Source: Bacillota bacterium
GTDB taxonomy: Bacteria; Bacillota; Clostridia; Lachnospirales; Cellulosilyticaceae
Assembly (NCBI GenBank): GCA_023393125.1
Contig: JAEWMQ010000030.1
Location: forward strand, 1 to 64,000
DNA: 64,000 nucleotides
Reading direction: 5' to 3'
Both the position numbers and the translations under genes were made by a program. Under the pieces are notes generated by a model, which saw nothing but the letters and a program-made list of their open reading frames with translations, was not told where the DNA came from and ran no database searches. This document shows, piece by piece, positions 25,936 through 35,655 of this stretch (positions within the stretch are counted from its first letter, which is position 1; every line of letters starts with the position of its first letter).

Positions 25936-27708
25936 ATGCCGTCCTTTATGGAACATATAAAAAATAATAAAAAAATTAATAAGATAATTGTGAGTGGTGT
26001 CATTGTTACTTTAGTAGGTGGAAGCTTATTTTGGTATAATACTAGAAAAAATGCTTATGCACTTTCTATAGATGGTCAAGTAGTGGCTGTTATAAAAGAG
26101 AAAGAGCAAGCTACAGTAGCTTACGAAGAGCTTGTAGCATCACTTAAGAAAGAGGTAGGGGTAGATATAGCAATTAATGAAACTCTTGAAATAGAGCCAA
26201 TACATAGTAAGGCTTCAGAAATAAATACTTATGATGAGTTAGCTAAGGCTCTAAGTGAAAATATTAGTTATGGTGTGGAAGCATATGAAATACTTGTAGA
26301 TGGTGTAAGTTATGCGGTTATAGATAGTCAAACTGCAGCAGAAACAGTTTTAACAGAAATTGCTAAAGCTTATTTACCAGGTGAAGGGGAGCTGACTTTA
26401 GAAGTTGCAACCATAGATGATGGGGCATCTAAGCAAGTAGAAGTAAGTCAAGATGATACAGCTAATAAAGAGAATAGTACGGAAACACAAGTAGTAGAAG
26501 AAGTCACTACAGATACAACACAAGAGGAAAAAAGTACAAATAGTAGCCCAGAGGTGGAAAAGGTTGAAGTCGAAGATGCACTTCCACAAGAAGAAGTTAC
26601 TAATAAGGTATCAGTAGGAAGTATTCAAGTAGAAGAGAACGAAGAAGAGTCAGAGGAATCTGACGAGCAAGAAGGACAAAAGATTCAGCGTACAATGCAA
26701 GGCTTAGATTTTAATGAGGAAGTAACGGTACGTAACATTTATGTTGATGAAGATGATATTTTATCAGCAGAAAAAGCAAAAGAAGCACTCTTAGATAGAC
26801 GTTATGAGACAATTACTTATGAATTAAAAGAAGGCGATAACATATGGGATATTGCAGTTAAACATGCCACAACTATGGAGAGGATTTTAGAACTTAATCC
26901 ACAAATAGTAGATGAGACTAAAATGCAAATTGGAGATGTTATTACTGTAGAGGTGTCTAAACCTATTTTGTCTATTTCTACGGTAGAAGATGCTACTTTT
27001 AAGGAGATTATTCCTGGAGAGATACAATATGTTGAGTTTTCAGATCTATATAAAGATGAGACCAAAGTATACCAGGAAGGATATGATGGCGTAAAAGAAC
27101 TTACGGTAGAAGTAACAAAAATTAATGGTGTAGAAGTTAGTCGTCAAACTATTTCAGAGAAAGTATTAAAAGAGCCTAAAATTAAGGTTATTGCTTATGG
27201 AACAAAGGAAAGACCGGTAGAAACTAAACCAACCACTAATAGTGGAAGTAGTTCAAGTAGTGGCTCAAGTAGTAGTTCAAGTGGTTCTAATAGCACAAGC
27301 AATAGTGGAAGTAGTAGTAAACCAAGTACTTCTTCCGGTAACTTTATCCATCCATTAAAAGGTGCGGGAAGAGTTTCATCTGGGTATGGGTCAAGATGGG
27401 GAAGCTTCCATAAGGGAATAGATTATGCAGCACCAGCAGGTACACCTATTTATGCGTCAGCAGCAGGGCAAGTTATTTACTCAGGATATAATAATGGAGG
27501 CTATGGTAAACTGATCATTATAGACCATGGTAATGGCTATCAAACTTATTATGCACACTGTAGCAGTTTATATGTAAATGTAGGAGCTTATGTTTCACAA
27601 GGACAAAACATTGCTGGAGTAGGCTCTACAGGGGATTCTACAGGTAACCATCTTCATTTTGAAGTAAGAAAAAATGGAACACCTATTAATCCGACTAGTG
27701 TTTATTAA
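25936..27708 (+). CDS. LysM-G5-M23 cell-wall endopeptidase
   Basis: A 590-residue envelope protein. A hydrophobic segment near residues 15-33 anchors it. After a conserved N-terminal region comes an acidic low-complexity stretch (about 180-255), a LysM domain (EGDNIWDIAVKH near 300), a G5-like domain (about 345-420), a Ser/Gly/Asn-rich linker (about 430-470) and a C-terminal M23 metallopeptidase domain with GYGSRWGSFHKGIDYA, YYAHCSSL and NHLHFEVR zinc motifs. It should bind peptidoglycan and cut its peptide cross-links. The ATG at 25936 is preferred over GTG at 25927 because AGAAGGTGAG lies just upstream of it. Confidence 0.88.
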   Translation: MPSFMEHIKNNKKINKIIVSGVIVTLVGGSLFWYNTRKNAYALSIDGQVVAVIKEKEQATVAYEELVASLKKEVGVDIAINETLEIEPIHSKASEINTYDELAKALSENISYGVEAYEILVDGVSYAVIDSQTAAETVLTEIAKAYLPGEGELTLEVATIDDGASKQVEVSQDDTANKENSTETQVVEEVTTDTTQEEKSTNSSPEVEKVEVEDALPQEEVTNKVSVGSIQVEENEEESEESDEQEGQKIQRTMQGLDFNEEVTVRNIYVDEDDILSAEKAKEALLDRRYETITYELKEGDNIWDIAVKHATTMERILELNPQIVDETKMQIGDVITVEVSKPILSISTVEDATFKEIIPGEIQYVEFSDLYKDETKVYQEGYDGVKELTVEVTKINGVEVSRQTISEKVLKEPKIKVIAYGTKERPVETKPTTNSGSSSSSGSSSSSSGSNSTSNSGSSSKPSTSSGNFIHPLKGAGRVSSGYGSRWGSFHKGIDYAAPAGTPIYASAAGQVIYSGYNNGGYGKLIIIDHGNGYQTYYAHCSSLYVNVGAYVSQGQNIAGVGSTGDSTGNHLHFEVRKNGTPINPTSVY

Positions 27709-27768
27709 TTGATGTAATAAATTAATAATAAAAAATTAAATAAGTTAAAGTCATTGAGTTTAACAATT

Positions 27769-27804
27769 AAAAAGAGTTATGACAAGACGTCGTAACTCTT
27801 TTTA
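27769..27804. terminator. Intrinsic terminator
   Basis: AAAAAGAGTTA...GAC / GTC...TAACTCTTTTT hairpin with a T tail. Ends the peptidase gene and is symmetrical enough to work for the opposing transcript. Confidence 0.8.
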
Positions 27805-27925
27805 TATTATAAGATAAGCAACTACTAGAAAATGTTCCTTTGAAAACATCTATTCTAACTTATTTCTAATAGCAGCGATAAATAAGTTAGCTATTTATAA
27901 TCATGTTAAACAGTTACAGCTAATA

Positions 27926-28414
27926 CTAATTAAATTGTAAGAGAGAAGAAAGAGAAGAAGGTGCCCGTTTAAGCGTTTCTATAATAGAGCAGTATTTATC
28001 AGCTAAGCTAACGATATAGGTCTCTTTATAACGAGGTAGTTTTAGGGTTAAGGGCCACATATGTTTTACTATAATCTCTTTTTCTTTAGCATTTAGTAAA
28101 AAATGCTTTTCGGCATTAGCAAGGGCTACTTTAGGGTGCGTAAAGCCGTGAAGACCTTTGCGGTCCCCTTTTTCATGCCAGTCATAAAGAAAAAAATCAT
28201 GAAGCAAGGCACCGCGAATAATGCTTTTATAGTCTGAGCTTAAATGAAGGTGTTTAGCAAGATAATAACTATAATAGGCTACCAGTAGACTATGATCAAG
28301 ACATGAAGTATGACCATGTTGGGTATAATTTTGCATTTGATGAATATAAGGAGAATGAATAAATTCTTCTAAAGTTGTTTTAAAATAGGTAAATTCATCA
28401 TATTTAAGCCCCAT
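27926..28414 (-). CDS. HD-domain phosphohydrolase
   Basis: A 162-residue HD-superfamily protein. Metal-binding residues appear as H in CLDHSLLVAYYS, HD in GALLHDFFLYDW, and D in SLADKYCSII. An added HGFTHPKVALANA segment is typical of small clostridial HD hydrolases. The substrate (nucleotide or signalling molecule) is not known. Its ATG overlaps the stop of the upstream CmpB-like gene (TAATG), so the two are translationally coupled. Confidence 0.8.
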   Translation of the reverse strand: MGLKYDEFTYFKTTLEEFIHSPYIHQMQNYTQHGHTSCLDHSLLVAYYSYYLAKHLHLSSDYKSIIRGALLHDFFLYDWHEKGDRKGLHGFTHPKVALANAEKHFLLNAKEKEIIVKHMWPLTLKLPRYKETYIVSLADKYCSIIETLKRAPSSLSSLLQFN

Positions 28415-29295
28415 TACAAATCGTCCTTTCTAGAATGTTCAGCCTCTGTTTTGTCATTGTTTTTTTTGAGTTCAGATAAGGATAGGCGAGGGAACGCTTT
28501 GAGTAAACGTTTTTCACCTAAACTATACTTACTGATTTGATCAGTATATTTTTTGTGTAAGCTAGAAATAGCCTGATGAAGTCTCTCAGAGGAGGAATCA
28601 CTAACTTCCATGAGTTGCTTTTTGATTTTTTCCATCATATAAGATACTGATACATTAGGTTTATAAGTTTCTGACCATTTCCTAAATTCTTCGGCAGTGG
28701 TATAGAGTTTACTTTGCTCTAATAAACTGGTTAATTCATTAAGCAATAAAGCTAAGGAAGGCATTTTTGCCGTAAGTTTAAAGGCTGAATAGAAGCTAAA
28801 CATACAATCTATTGTAAAAATCATGATTAATATGTAAAGAATAATAATCCCAAATGTTCCTGGGATCTTGCTTACTAATGCTGCAAAAAAAGGTTGGATA
28901 TAGCAAGTAAATAGAAGAGCAAGCACTCCCCAAGCAAAAGAAATGGGGAGACATATTTTACCGTTTAAATTGTATTTAAAATGGCTATAATCCCACCATG
29001 AGGCATGGAAGAGTTTTTCCATAATTAGACCTGTTAAATATTCAATCAAGGTAGCAATGATTAAACCAACTATAAAAACTAAAAAAGGATTACTGCCAAA
29101 AGGTGCACAAAATAAATAAATACTACACATACCGACACCGTAAATAGGACAGTAAAAGCCAGTAAGAAAGCCACGATTAATAAAAGTTTTATGTTTTATA
29201 GAATTAAGTATTGTTTCCATAAGCCAACCTAATGTACTATATATAAAAAAATAATAACTCATTTCATAAAAAGATGTAGGAGATAGAGAAATCAT
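28414..29295 (-). CDS. CmpB-like putative ABC-type membrane protein
   Basis: A 293-residue protein whose first ~190 residues contain five or six hydrophobic segments of the family annotated as putative ABC transporter (type IV, CmpB-like, PF06541), seen in FIYSTLGWLMETILNS, NRGFLTGFYCPIYG and WWDYSHFKYNLNGKICL. The last ~100 residues are soluble and helical. The start at 29295 has AAAGGAAAG at good spacing; a longer open frame to 29526 would overlap the divergent HAD gene and is rejected. A second family member lies at 46518-47036. The substrate and even transport activity are unproven. Confidence 0.75.
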   Translation of the reverse strand: MISLSPTSFYEMSYYFFIYSTLGWLMETILNSIKHKTFINRGFLTGFYCPIYGVGMCSIYLFCAPFGSNPFLVFIVGLIIATLIEYLTGLIMEKLFHASWWDYSHFKYNLNGKICLPISFAWGVLALLFTCYIQPFFAALVSKIPGTFGIIILYILIMIFTIDCMFSFYSAFKLTAKMPSLALLLNELTSLLEQSKLYTTAEEFRKWSETYKPNVSVSYMMEKIKKQLMEVSDSSSERLHQAISSLHKKYTDQISKYSLGEKRLLKAFPRLSLSELKKNNDKTEAEHSRKDDL

Positions 29296-29418
29296 AGATT
29301 CTTTCCTTTCTTGTATAATCTGAATATATGAAATAATATATGTTTTATAAGTATGATAATATATAAAGATAATATATGCAAATAGTAGATGAATAATAGT
29401 TAAGAGGAGGCAGGAAAA

Positions 29419-30147
29419 ATGATTGCAGCAGCATTTTTTGATATTGATGGCACTATTTATCGAGAAGGTCTTATAACAGAGGTATTTAAAAAAATGATTA
29501 ATTATGAGTATATTGATGGTAGTCAATGGTATAGTGAAGTAAGGCCTGCTTATATGAACTGGGATAAACGAGTGGGTGACTATGATACCTATCTTTTAAA
29601 GATGGTAGATATTTATAAGGAGGCAGTAAAGGGGCTTAACGCTGAGCAAATGGCTTATGTAGCAAGGCGTGTTATTGAACAAAAAGGAGACCGTGTATAT
29701 ACTTTTTCAAGACAGCAAATTAAATGGCATCAAAAAGAGAAAAACAAGGTTATTGCTATTTCAGGATCTCCTAGTGAACTTGTTAAAGAGATGTCTAAAA
29801 AGTATGGGATGGATGACTATAGAGGAACGATTTATGAATTAGATGAAAAAGGTTATTATAATGGTTCTATTGTACCTATGTGGGATGCAGTTAGTAAAAG
29901 AAAAGCTATTTTAGAGATGGCTCAAAAATATGATATAGACTTAAGTAAAAGTTATGCTTATGGAGATACAGCAGGAGATTTAACAATGTTAAGTATGGTA
30001 GGGCATCCTTACGCTATTAATCCTACAAGAGAACTTATTACTAAAATTAATCAAGATGAAGCAATAAGGAATAAAATTAATATTATTGTAGAGCGAAAAG
30101 ATGTTATTTACCAACTAGATATCAATAATTTGAAATTGATAGATTAG
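29419..30147 (+). CDS. HAD-superfamily phosphatase (subfamily IB)
   Basis: A 242-residue HAD hydrolase. Motif I is FFDIDGTIY (nucleophile Asp near residue 8), motif II is ISGSPSEL near residue 115, and motif III/IV is YGDTAGDLTML near 180. The insert resembles the SerB-like IB subfamily that dephosphorylates small metabolites such as phosphoserine; the substrate is not determined. It has a strong GAGGAGG ribosome site and diverges from the CmpB-like/HD pair across a 123-nt AT-rich spacer. Confidence 0.85.
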   Translation: MIAAAFFDIDGTIYREGLITEVFKKMINYEYIDGSQWYSEVRPAYMNWDKRVGDYDTYLLKMVDIYKEAVKGLNAEQMAYVARRVIEQKGDRVYTFSRQQIKWHQKEKNKVIAISGSPSELVKEMSKKYGMDDYRGTIYELDEKGYYNGSIVPMWDAVSKRKAILEMAQKYDIDLSKSYAYGDTAGDLTMLSMVGHPYAINPTRELITKINQDEAIRNKINIIVERKDVIYQLDINNLKLID

Positions 30148-30255
30148 TATATTTGTTTAGATTAATTAAATATTAAAAATGTTAAACAAATGTTACAAAT
30201 GGAAGACATGCACATTAAATAATGTTGAAAAACTTAACTTTTTGATGAAAAAACT

Positions 30256-30284
30256 TTGTAATATTTATCTGATTTTGTTATAAT
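30256..30284 (+). promoter_or_regulatory. Sigma-A promoter of the first amidase
   Basis: TTGTAA (30256-30261), 17 nt, TATAAT (30279-30284). It overlaps an apparent in-frame ATG at 30283, which therefore cannot be the translation start. Confidence 0.7.
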
Positions 30285-30336
30285 GGAAGAGAATTACAAT
30301 TACCCAAAAGAGTTTTCATTAAGGAGGAGTGACATC

Positions 30337-32457
30337 ATGAGTAGAAAATTGGGAATCATGCTACTTGCAGCTACCCTAATTTGTACAAATACAGTAACAA
30401 CCCCAGCGGCCACTATTGTATATGATGGTAGGGCGTATGAATATAATTTACCAGCTATTTCGCTTTATGTGAATGGTAATAAAATAGCAACAACAATGGA
30501 TCCAATTCAATTAGATGGAAGAGTTTTGGTGCCAGCAAGAGAAGTGTTTGCACCAATGGGGGCTAAGGTAAGTTGGGATGCAAAAGCAAAGCAAGTAACA
30601 ATAGAGTATAAGGACATCACTATGCTTTTAACAGTTAATCAAAAAGAAGTGTGGTTAAATGGAAAAACAGTTAGTCTAGATGTGCCAGCTAAAATTATTA
30701 ATGACAAAGTCATGATTCCAGTTCGTTTTATTAGTGAACAGCTAGGATTTAAAGTAGATTGGAATGGTAGTAAGCGTTGGGTAGCTATTACAGAAGTAGT
30801 GCAAGAAGAACAGCCACCAGCAGAAGAGAAACCACCAGTAGAAGAAACACCCTCAGAAGAGGAAAAGCCAAGTATATCTAATGGAGAATACATAGGTACG
30901 ACTAATAAACATCAAATACAGCTCCCTTCTGCAACATATAATCAAACGAAGGTAATGGAAGTATCTGTTAATGAAAGTAATGGTCAACATACTACTTTTA
31001 TTAATGCTACTTCACCTATTTCAAATGCAAAAATACAGTTGCAAGCGGGTAAAGTGATTATTGATATAGTAAATAGTAAAAGTCAATTAAGTAATACGAT
31101 TTCACCTGGTACTAATACTTATATTAAAAATATTAGAACCAGTCAATTTACGGCAGATACAACACGTGTTGTACTGGATTTAAAAGCAGGTGCATTAGTA
31201 AATGCAAGTTTTAGCCAAGATAGAAGTAGTATTATCATTCAGTTAAATAATCAGAAGGTAGAACAGATTAAATATGCTCAAAAAAATGAAGCAGATACTT
31301 TGTTCTATAAAGGATTAAGCAAAGATCAGATTAATTTAGATTATAATGAAGAAGAAAAGCTTATAAGTTTTATAATTCCTCATGCAACAATAGAGACAGC
31401 TATTAATTGGACACAATTAAATGCACGCTACATTAATAAGGTGACCATAACCAATGAAGGTAGTCAAGTAAAAGGTAGCATTTGGCTTAAAGAAAAGGTT
31501 GATTATCAGTTAACTAGTGATTATCAAGGAGCAACTCTTACTTTATCTGCCTATACACAGCTTCCTCCAGAAGAAGAGACGCCAGAAGAGGGGAGTACAG
31601 AAACGCTGATGTATGTGACAGGTGATAAACCAACTATTCAGCTTTTAAATATCCCTGGTTTAAGTAAGAATGCTATTAAAGTTACGGATGATTATCGTAA
31701 TAGAACGTTAGTATTTGATCTTGGAAAAGATTATAGCAGTATCCTCAAAAATAATAGTATGAGCATTAATGATGGGAAAATTAATAGTATACAAGTTGTT
31801 ACTAATGGAACAACAAAAATCACAGTAACAACTCAAAAGATATATGCTTATAACTTTTATGAGTCGAACGGAAAAATTTCATTACAAATGGTTAGACCTA
31901 GTGAAAAATATAATCAAATTGTGGTATTAGATGCAGGCCACGGAGGTTCTGATAGTGGTGCAGTAGGGAATGGTATCACAGAAAAGGCTATTAATTATAA
32001 CCAAGCTATGGCGCTTTATAAGCTGTTAGAAGCTGATCCTAATATTAAAGTTTATATGACGAGAGAAACAGATGTTTACCCAACCCTTCAATTTAGGACA
32101 GCCTTAGCAAATGATATAGAAGCAGATTTATTTATAAGTATTCATAATAATTCAGCATCGGCTTCAATTAGAGGATCAGAAACATTGTACTTCCCAAGCA
32201 CTACTGACACAAGAGGAAAACAGGTGGCTCAAATCGTGCAAAATGCTTTGGTTAATAAATGTGGAATGATTAATAGAGGAATTAAACCACGTTCAGATTT
32301 ATATGTTTTACGTACAAGTAGTATGCCTGCTATATTGATAGAAACTGGATTTATAACTAATTCAGCAGAAGCAGCACTGCTTAATAGCACTGCTTTTAAT
32401 AGTAAATGGGCTAATGCCATTTATGAAAGTATTGTAGAGAGTTTCAAATTCTTATAG
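30337..32457 (+). CDS. N-acetylmuramoyl-L-alanine amidase with stalk and AMIN domains
   Basis: A 706-residue secreted amidase that cuts the amide between muramic acid and the stem peptide. The order is: signal peptide (to about residue 25); a copper-amine-oxidase-N-like stalk domain (about 40-150, with VLVPAREVF and IPVRFISEQLGF); a Pro/Glu linker; AMIN-like beta domains (about 200-440); and an Amidase_3 catalytic domain near the C-terminus with zinc motifs DAGHGG, ITEKAIN, SIHNNSA and IETGFITN. The start is the ATG with AAGGAGGAG at good distance. A shorter paralogue with the same stalk lies at 56561-58009. Confidence 0.9.
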   Translation: MSRKLGIMLLAATLICTNTVTTPAATIVYDGRAYEYNLPAISLYVNGNKIATTMDPIQLDGRVLVPAREVFAPMGAKVSWDAKAKQVTIEYKDITMLLTVNQKEVWLNGKTVSLDVPAKIINDKVMIPVRFISEQLGFKVDWNGSKRWVAITEVVQEEQPPAEEKPPVEETPSEEEKPSISNGEYIGTTNKHQIQLPSATYNQTKVMEVSVNESNGQHTTFINATSPISNAKIQLQAGKVIIDIVNSKSQLSNTISPGTNTYIKNIRTSQFTADTTRVVLDLKAGALVNASFSQDRSSIIIQLNNQKVEQIKYAQKNEADTLFYKGLSKDQINLDYNEEEKLISFIIPHATIETAINWTQLNARYINKVTITNEGSQVKGSIWLKEKVDYQLTSDYQGATLTLSAYTQLPPEEETPEEGSTETLMYVTGDKPTIQLLNIPGLSKNAIKVTDDYRNRTLVFDLGKDYSSILKNNSMSINDGKINSIQVVTNGTTKITVTTQKIYAYNFYESNGKISLQMVRPSEKYNQIVVLDAGHGGSDSGAVGNGITEKAINYNQAMALYKLLEADPNIKVYMTRETDVYPTLQFRTALANDIEADLFISIHNNSASASIRGSETLYFPSTTDTRGKQVAQIVQNALVNKCGMINRGIKPRSDLYVLRTSSMPAILIETGFITNSAEAALLNSTAFNSKWANAIYESIVESFKFL

Positions 32458-32487
32458 TGTTTAATTTTATAAATTTAATAGTTTAGC

Positions 32488-32536
32488 AAAAGAGAAAGAA
32501 TTCCTTATAATTGGAAGTACTTTCTCTTTTATTTTT
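32488..32536 (+). terminator. Intrinsic terminator
   Basis: AAAAGAGAAAG...CTTTCTCTTTT hairpin with an inner ATTCC/GGAAG pairing and a T-rich tail. Ends the amidase gene. Confidence 0.82.
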
Positions 32537-32699
32537 ATATTTGATATTCATGATATTTTAACAAAGTCGTGGTATAAACAAAGTGATTATTCAACATACT
32601 ATGAGTAATATGTAAAAAGGGAAATACTAGAAACTACAAAGAAAATAAGCTAAAATCAATAAGCCTATAGAAGGTACATAAAGAAAGGATGAAAATGAG

Positions 32700-33605
32700 A
32701 TGAATTGGGATTTGTTATTAGGGCCTCTAGTAGGTGCCATTATTGGTTATATTACAAACGGTATTGCAATTAAGATGTTGTTTAGACCTCTGAATCCAAT
32801 TGATATAGGAGGCTACACACTACCTTTTACACCAGGTGTCATTCCGAAAGAAAAGAAGAGACTTGCCAAGAGTATAGGAAGAGTAGTGAGTAGGGAGCTC
32901 TTAAATGAAGAAGTACTTAAGAAAGCGTTATTAAAGCCTGAAATTTATGAAAGACTGGAGGAGAGCGTAGATTACTATATCGATACGTATCAATCAAATG
33001 AAAAAAAACTAGGAGAAATAGGACGTGATTTATTAGGCAAAGATAGAGCTATTTTTTTATTATGCGAAACTGAAGAAACTGCTACATCTCTTATTTATAC
33101 AAAAGTGGTAAATATGGAGTTGGGGAAAATAATTGTGGATAAACTAGTGACAACATTAAAAGGAGGGACATTAAGCCATTTATTAGGACCTATGAGCTTT
33201 CTAGTGAAAGATCAAATGATAGATAGCCTAGGTGATAAGATTGAACCTGCTATTTCTGAGATGATTGTAAAAGAAGCAGAAGATATTATAAGAGAGGCTG
33301 TAGAAGAAGAGAGCAATAGATTACAAGAAACTTCCGTAGGAGAATGGGTATCTCAATTAGGTACTTACAGAGATATCATCAAGAAACTAGTCATTAAATC
33401 TTATGAAAGTTTAGTCGATAATGGACTTAGTACAGCACTTGAAAAATTAGACATAGCAAAGATCGTAGAAGAACGTATTATGGCATTTGATACTTTGGAA
33501 ATGGAGAACTTAATTCTTGAAATTATGAATAAGGAACTTAATAGACTGGTATGGTTAGGCGCCCTATTAGGTGGTATTATGGGATGTATTATGAGTTTTT
33601 TTTAA
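32700..33605 (+). CDS. DUF445 family membrane protein
   Basis: A 301-residue protein of the DUF445 (YheB-like) family. It opens with a membrane segment containing GPLVGAIIGYITNGIAIKMLF and the conserved TPGVIPKEKKRLAKSIG, has a long helical middle region, and ends with a second hydrophobic segment (WLGALLGGIMGCIMSFF). In Bacillus a relative is associated with the spore or stress-related membrane; its mechanism is not known. It stands alone in a gene-dense region. Confidence 0.85.
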   Translation: MNWDLLLGPLVGAIIGYITNGIAIKMLFRPLNPIDIGGYTLPFTPGVIPKEKKRLAKSIGRVVSRELLNEEVLKKALLKPEIYERLEESVDYYIDTYQSNEKKLGEIGRDLLGKDRAIFLLCETEETATSLIYTKVVNMELGKIIVDKLVTTLKGGTLSHLLGPMSFLVKDQMIDSLGDKIEPAISEMIVKEAEDIIREAVEEESNRLQETSVGEWVSQLGTYRDIIKKLVIKSYESLVDNGLSTALEKLDIAKIVEERIMAFDTLEMENLILEIMNKELNRLVWLGALLGGIMGCIMSFF

Positions 33606-33758
33606 ACCCATAAAGAGAATTTAGGGTAAGGCTAAAGCGTTGAATTTAATGAAAAATAGGCATATTGACTAGAATGTAGTTGAATAAACGAATGATTAGT
33701 GGTAAGATTCAATAAGATGAAGTATATATATCTTCAACAAGAGGAAGGGAGATGGACC

Positions 33759-34751
33759 ATGAGACAGCAAAGTAAATGGACAGTTTTTCTCGTAATGAGT
33801 TTAATTGTAAGCATATTTTTGGTAGGTTGTAATGGGGAGAAAGGACCACAGCCATCACAGCAAAGTGTAAGCCCGTCACCTAATCAAACATCAGAGACGA
33901 CGGAAAGTACTTATAATAGTATTTTTGAAATATACGATAATAATATTACTGAATTAGGAATAGTTATTAATACGCCCGATCAAGAAATGATTAATAGTTT
34001 GCCTCAGATAGAAACCTATAAGCAGATGGATACAAAGGATAATTTACTTATTATACCTAAATATAACGGTTCAAAAATTACAATTAGCAAAGTTGAGTAT
34101 ACAGGTGAGCGTTTTATTGCAAAAGATACCTTATATGCAAAGGAAGGAACACCAGAAGGATATGGCTTACTTTTATATGCCGTTAGACCGGAAGGTATTC
34201 CGGAGGTAATGATTACAGTAACTTATAAAAATAAGAGTATTGATTATGTCATAGCTGAAGATGGAAAAAATGGTCATGAAGGTATAGAATATCTAAAGCT
34301 TGAAACAGATGATATGAGTACGTCTCATATGGGTGAAATGATTACCCCTATTCAAGATACTACATATTTAGAAGGTTTAAATCGTTTTAGTAGTTACAGC
34401 GTAGATTTTGATTTAGATGGCATTAATGAAATAGTAGAAGTTTATTGTCAGGGAGAAATAACTGAGGATGGAACTTACTTATTAGATGATGGCCAAGTTT
34501 GGTCTTTAGTTGTCAGAAAAGGCAAAGATATTTATCCGTTATTTGAAAAAAGTTATATTCAATTAGGTGGTTTAGAATATCTAGTTTATAAAGATTACGA
34601 TGATTATGAAAGAATACATGTATTAGTCCAGTATAAAGCTGGAGCAGGTATAATAACATTTGATTGTGTGTATGATGAAGAGACTGGTAACTTTAGACGA
34701 GATACAGTTTATGAAGCGAGTAATATTAGTATTTTAAAAGATTGGAAATAA
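33759..34751 (+). CDS. Predicted lipoprotein of unknown function
   Basis: A 330-residue protein with a lipoprotein signal (MRQQSKWTVFLVMSLIVSIFLVGC; lipobox Cys near residue 24). It is followed by a Ser/Pro/Gln linker and a beta-rich body without recognised motif. Residues near 210 (DFDLDGINEIVEVY) resemble an FG-GAP/VCBS-like calcium loop. It is anchored to the outer leaflet of the membrane. The start with GGGAG upstream is used; an earlier in-frame ATG at 33699 lacks one. Function unknown. Confidence 0.7.
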   Translation: MRQQSKWTVFLVMSLIVSIFLVGCNGEKGPQPSQQSVSPSPNQTSETTESTYNSIFEIYDNNITELGIVINTPDQEMINSLPQIETYKQMDTKDNLLIIPKYNGSKITISKVEYTGERFIAKDTLYAKEGTPEGYGLLLYAVRPEGIPEVMITVTYKNKSIDYVIAEDGKNGHEGIEYLKLETDDMSTSHMGEMITPIQDTTYLEGLNRFSSYSVDFDLDGINEIVEVYCQGEITEDGTYLLDDGQVWSLVVRKGKDIYPLFEKSYIQLGGLEYLVYKDYDDYERIHVLVQYKAGAGIITFDCVYDEETGNFRRDTVYEASNISILKDWK

Positions 34752-34754
34752 CAT

Positions 34755-34798
34755 AAAAGACTGTGTTTAAAAGCAAATGTTTTTAAACACAGTCTTTT
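34755..34798 (+). terminator. Intrinsic terminator
   Basis: AAAAGACTGTGTTTAAAA pairs with TTTTAAACACAGTCTTTT around a short loop. Confidence 0.88.
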
Positions 34799-34929
34799 GA
34801 TTAAGAGGAGTCTATAATGTTATGAAAATAAGCTCAAGTTAGACATACCCATCAATCAATTGACATCTATTATGTAAACATTTATCATATAATAAGTTGT
34901 TTTGAGATAAGAAAAAGGATAGGTGAAGA

Positions 34930-35592
34930 ATGTTGCTAGTTGTTGGTGGGATGATAGGCCTAGGAAAAACCAGTGTTGCCGAGCTTTTGGGAAAGCATTT
35001 CGGAACAGAAGTATTTTATGAAAGTGTAGATGATAATCCAATATTACCTCTTTTTTATACTTCAACTGAGGAAGAAATAGAAAAGAAAAGGTATCCATTT
35101 TTATTACAGCTACACTTTTTAGATACACGTTTTAGAAGTATTAAAAGTGCTCTCTATCATGATAATAATGTACTTGATCGTAGTATTTATGAAGATTGGT
35201 ATTTTGCTAAGGTGAATAATGACCTAGGCAGAATTTCAGATCTAGAATTTCAGATGTATAATCGCTTACTAGATAATATGATGCAAGAATTAAAGGAACT
35301 TCCTAAGAAAGCTCCAGATTTGATGATTTATTTAAAAGGATCCTTTGAAACGGTATTATCACGTATTATGAAACGTGGTAGAAGTTATGAACTAGATGCA
35401 CAGCTAGAAGCGTATTATAGAAGACTGTGGGAAGGGTATGATGAATGGGTAATGAACCATTATCATGCTAGTGAAGTTGTAGTGATTGATATGGATCGCT
35501 ATGATGTGGTAAGTAGCAGTAAAGATGCAGCAGAAGTAGTAGCTCTGATAGAAGAAAAATTAACTATGATTAGAAAAAAACAAAAAATTTAA
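34930..35592 (+). CDS. Deoxynucleoside kinase
   Basis: A 220-residue kinase of the deoxyadenosine/deoxyguanosine kinase family. It has P-loop GGMIGLGKTS (residues 6-15), the conserved DRSIYED segment (near 79-85) containing the ERS-like substrate and lid Arg residues, and a late Arg-rich lid (RIMKRGRSYEL). It phosphorylates deoxynucleosides to monophosphates in nucleotide salvage. Alone on the strand, just upstream of the SAM-riboswitch operon, but separated from it by that operon's own promoter. Confidence 0.9.
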   Translation: MLLVVGGMIGLGKTSVAELLGKHFGTEVFYESVDDNPILPLFYTSTEEEIEKKRYPFLLQLHFLDTRFRSIKSALYHDNNVLDRSIYEDWYFAKVNNDLGRISDLEFQMYNRLLDNMMQELKELPKKAPDLMIYLKGSFETVLSRIMKRGRSYELDAQLEAYYRRLWEGYDEWVMNHYHASEVVVIDMDRYDVVSSSKDAAEVVALIEEKLTMIRKKQKI

Positions 35593-35609
35593 AAAATATA
35601 AATTATTTC

Positions 35610-35638
35610 TTGACTTTTAAAATTAACCTGATTATACT
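35610..35638 (+). promoter_or_regulatory. Sigma-A promoter of metNIQ
   Basis: TTGACT (35610-35615), 17 nt, TATACT (35633-35638), with the SAM aptamer beginning about 18 nt after the -10 element. Confidence 0.78.
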
Positions 35639-35655
35639 AAGTATCAATAGAAAAG

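Noticed and set aside
27240..27330. Repetitive AGTAGTTCAAGTGG-type tract that looks repeat-like
   Set aside because: It encodes the Ser/Gly linker of the M23 peptidase in frame and has no regular spacers, so it is not CRISPR.
29296..29526. Extended N-terminus of the CmpB-like gene
   Set aside because: It would overlap the start of the divergent HAD gene and precede a good ribosome site at 29295.
30283..30336. Early ATG for the first amidase
   Set aside because: The codon lies inside the -10 box TATAAT, so it would not be in the transcript.
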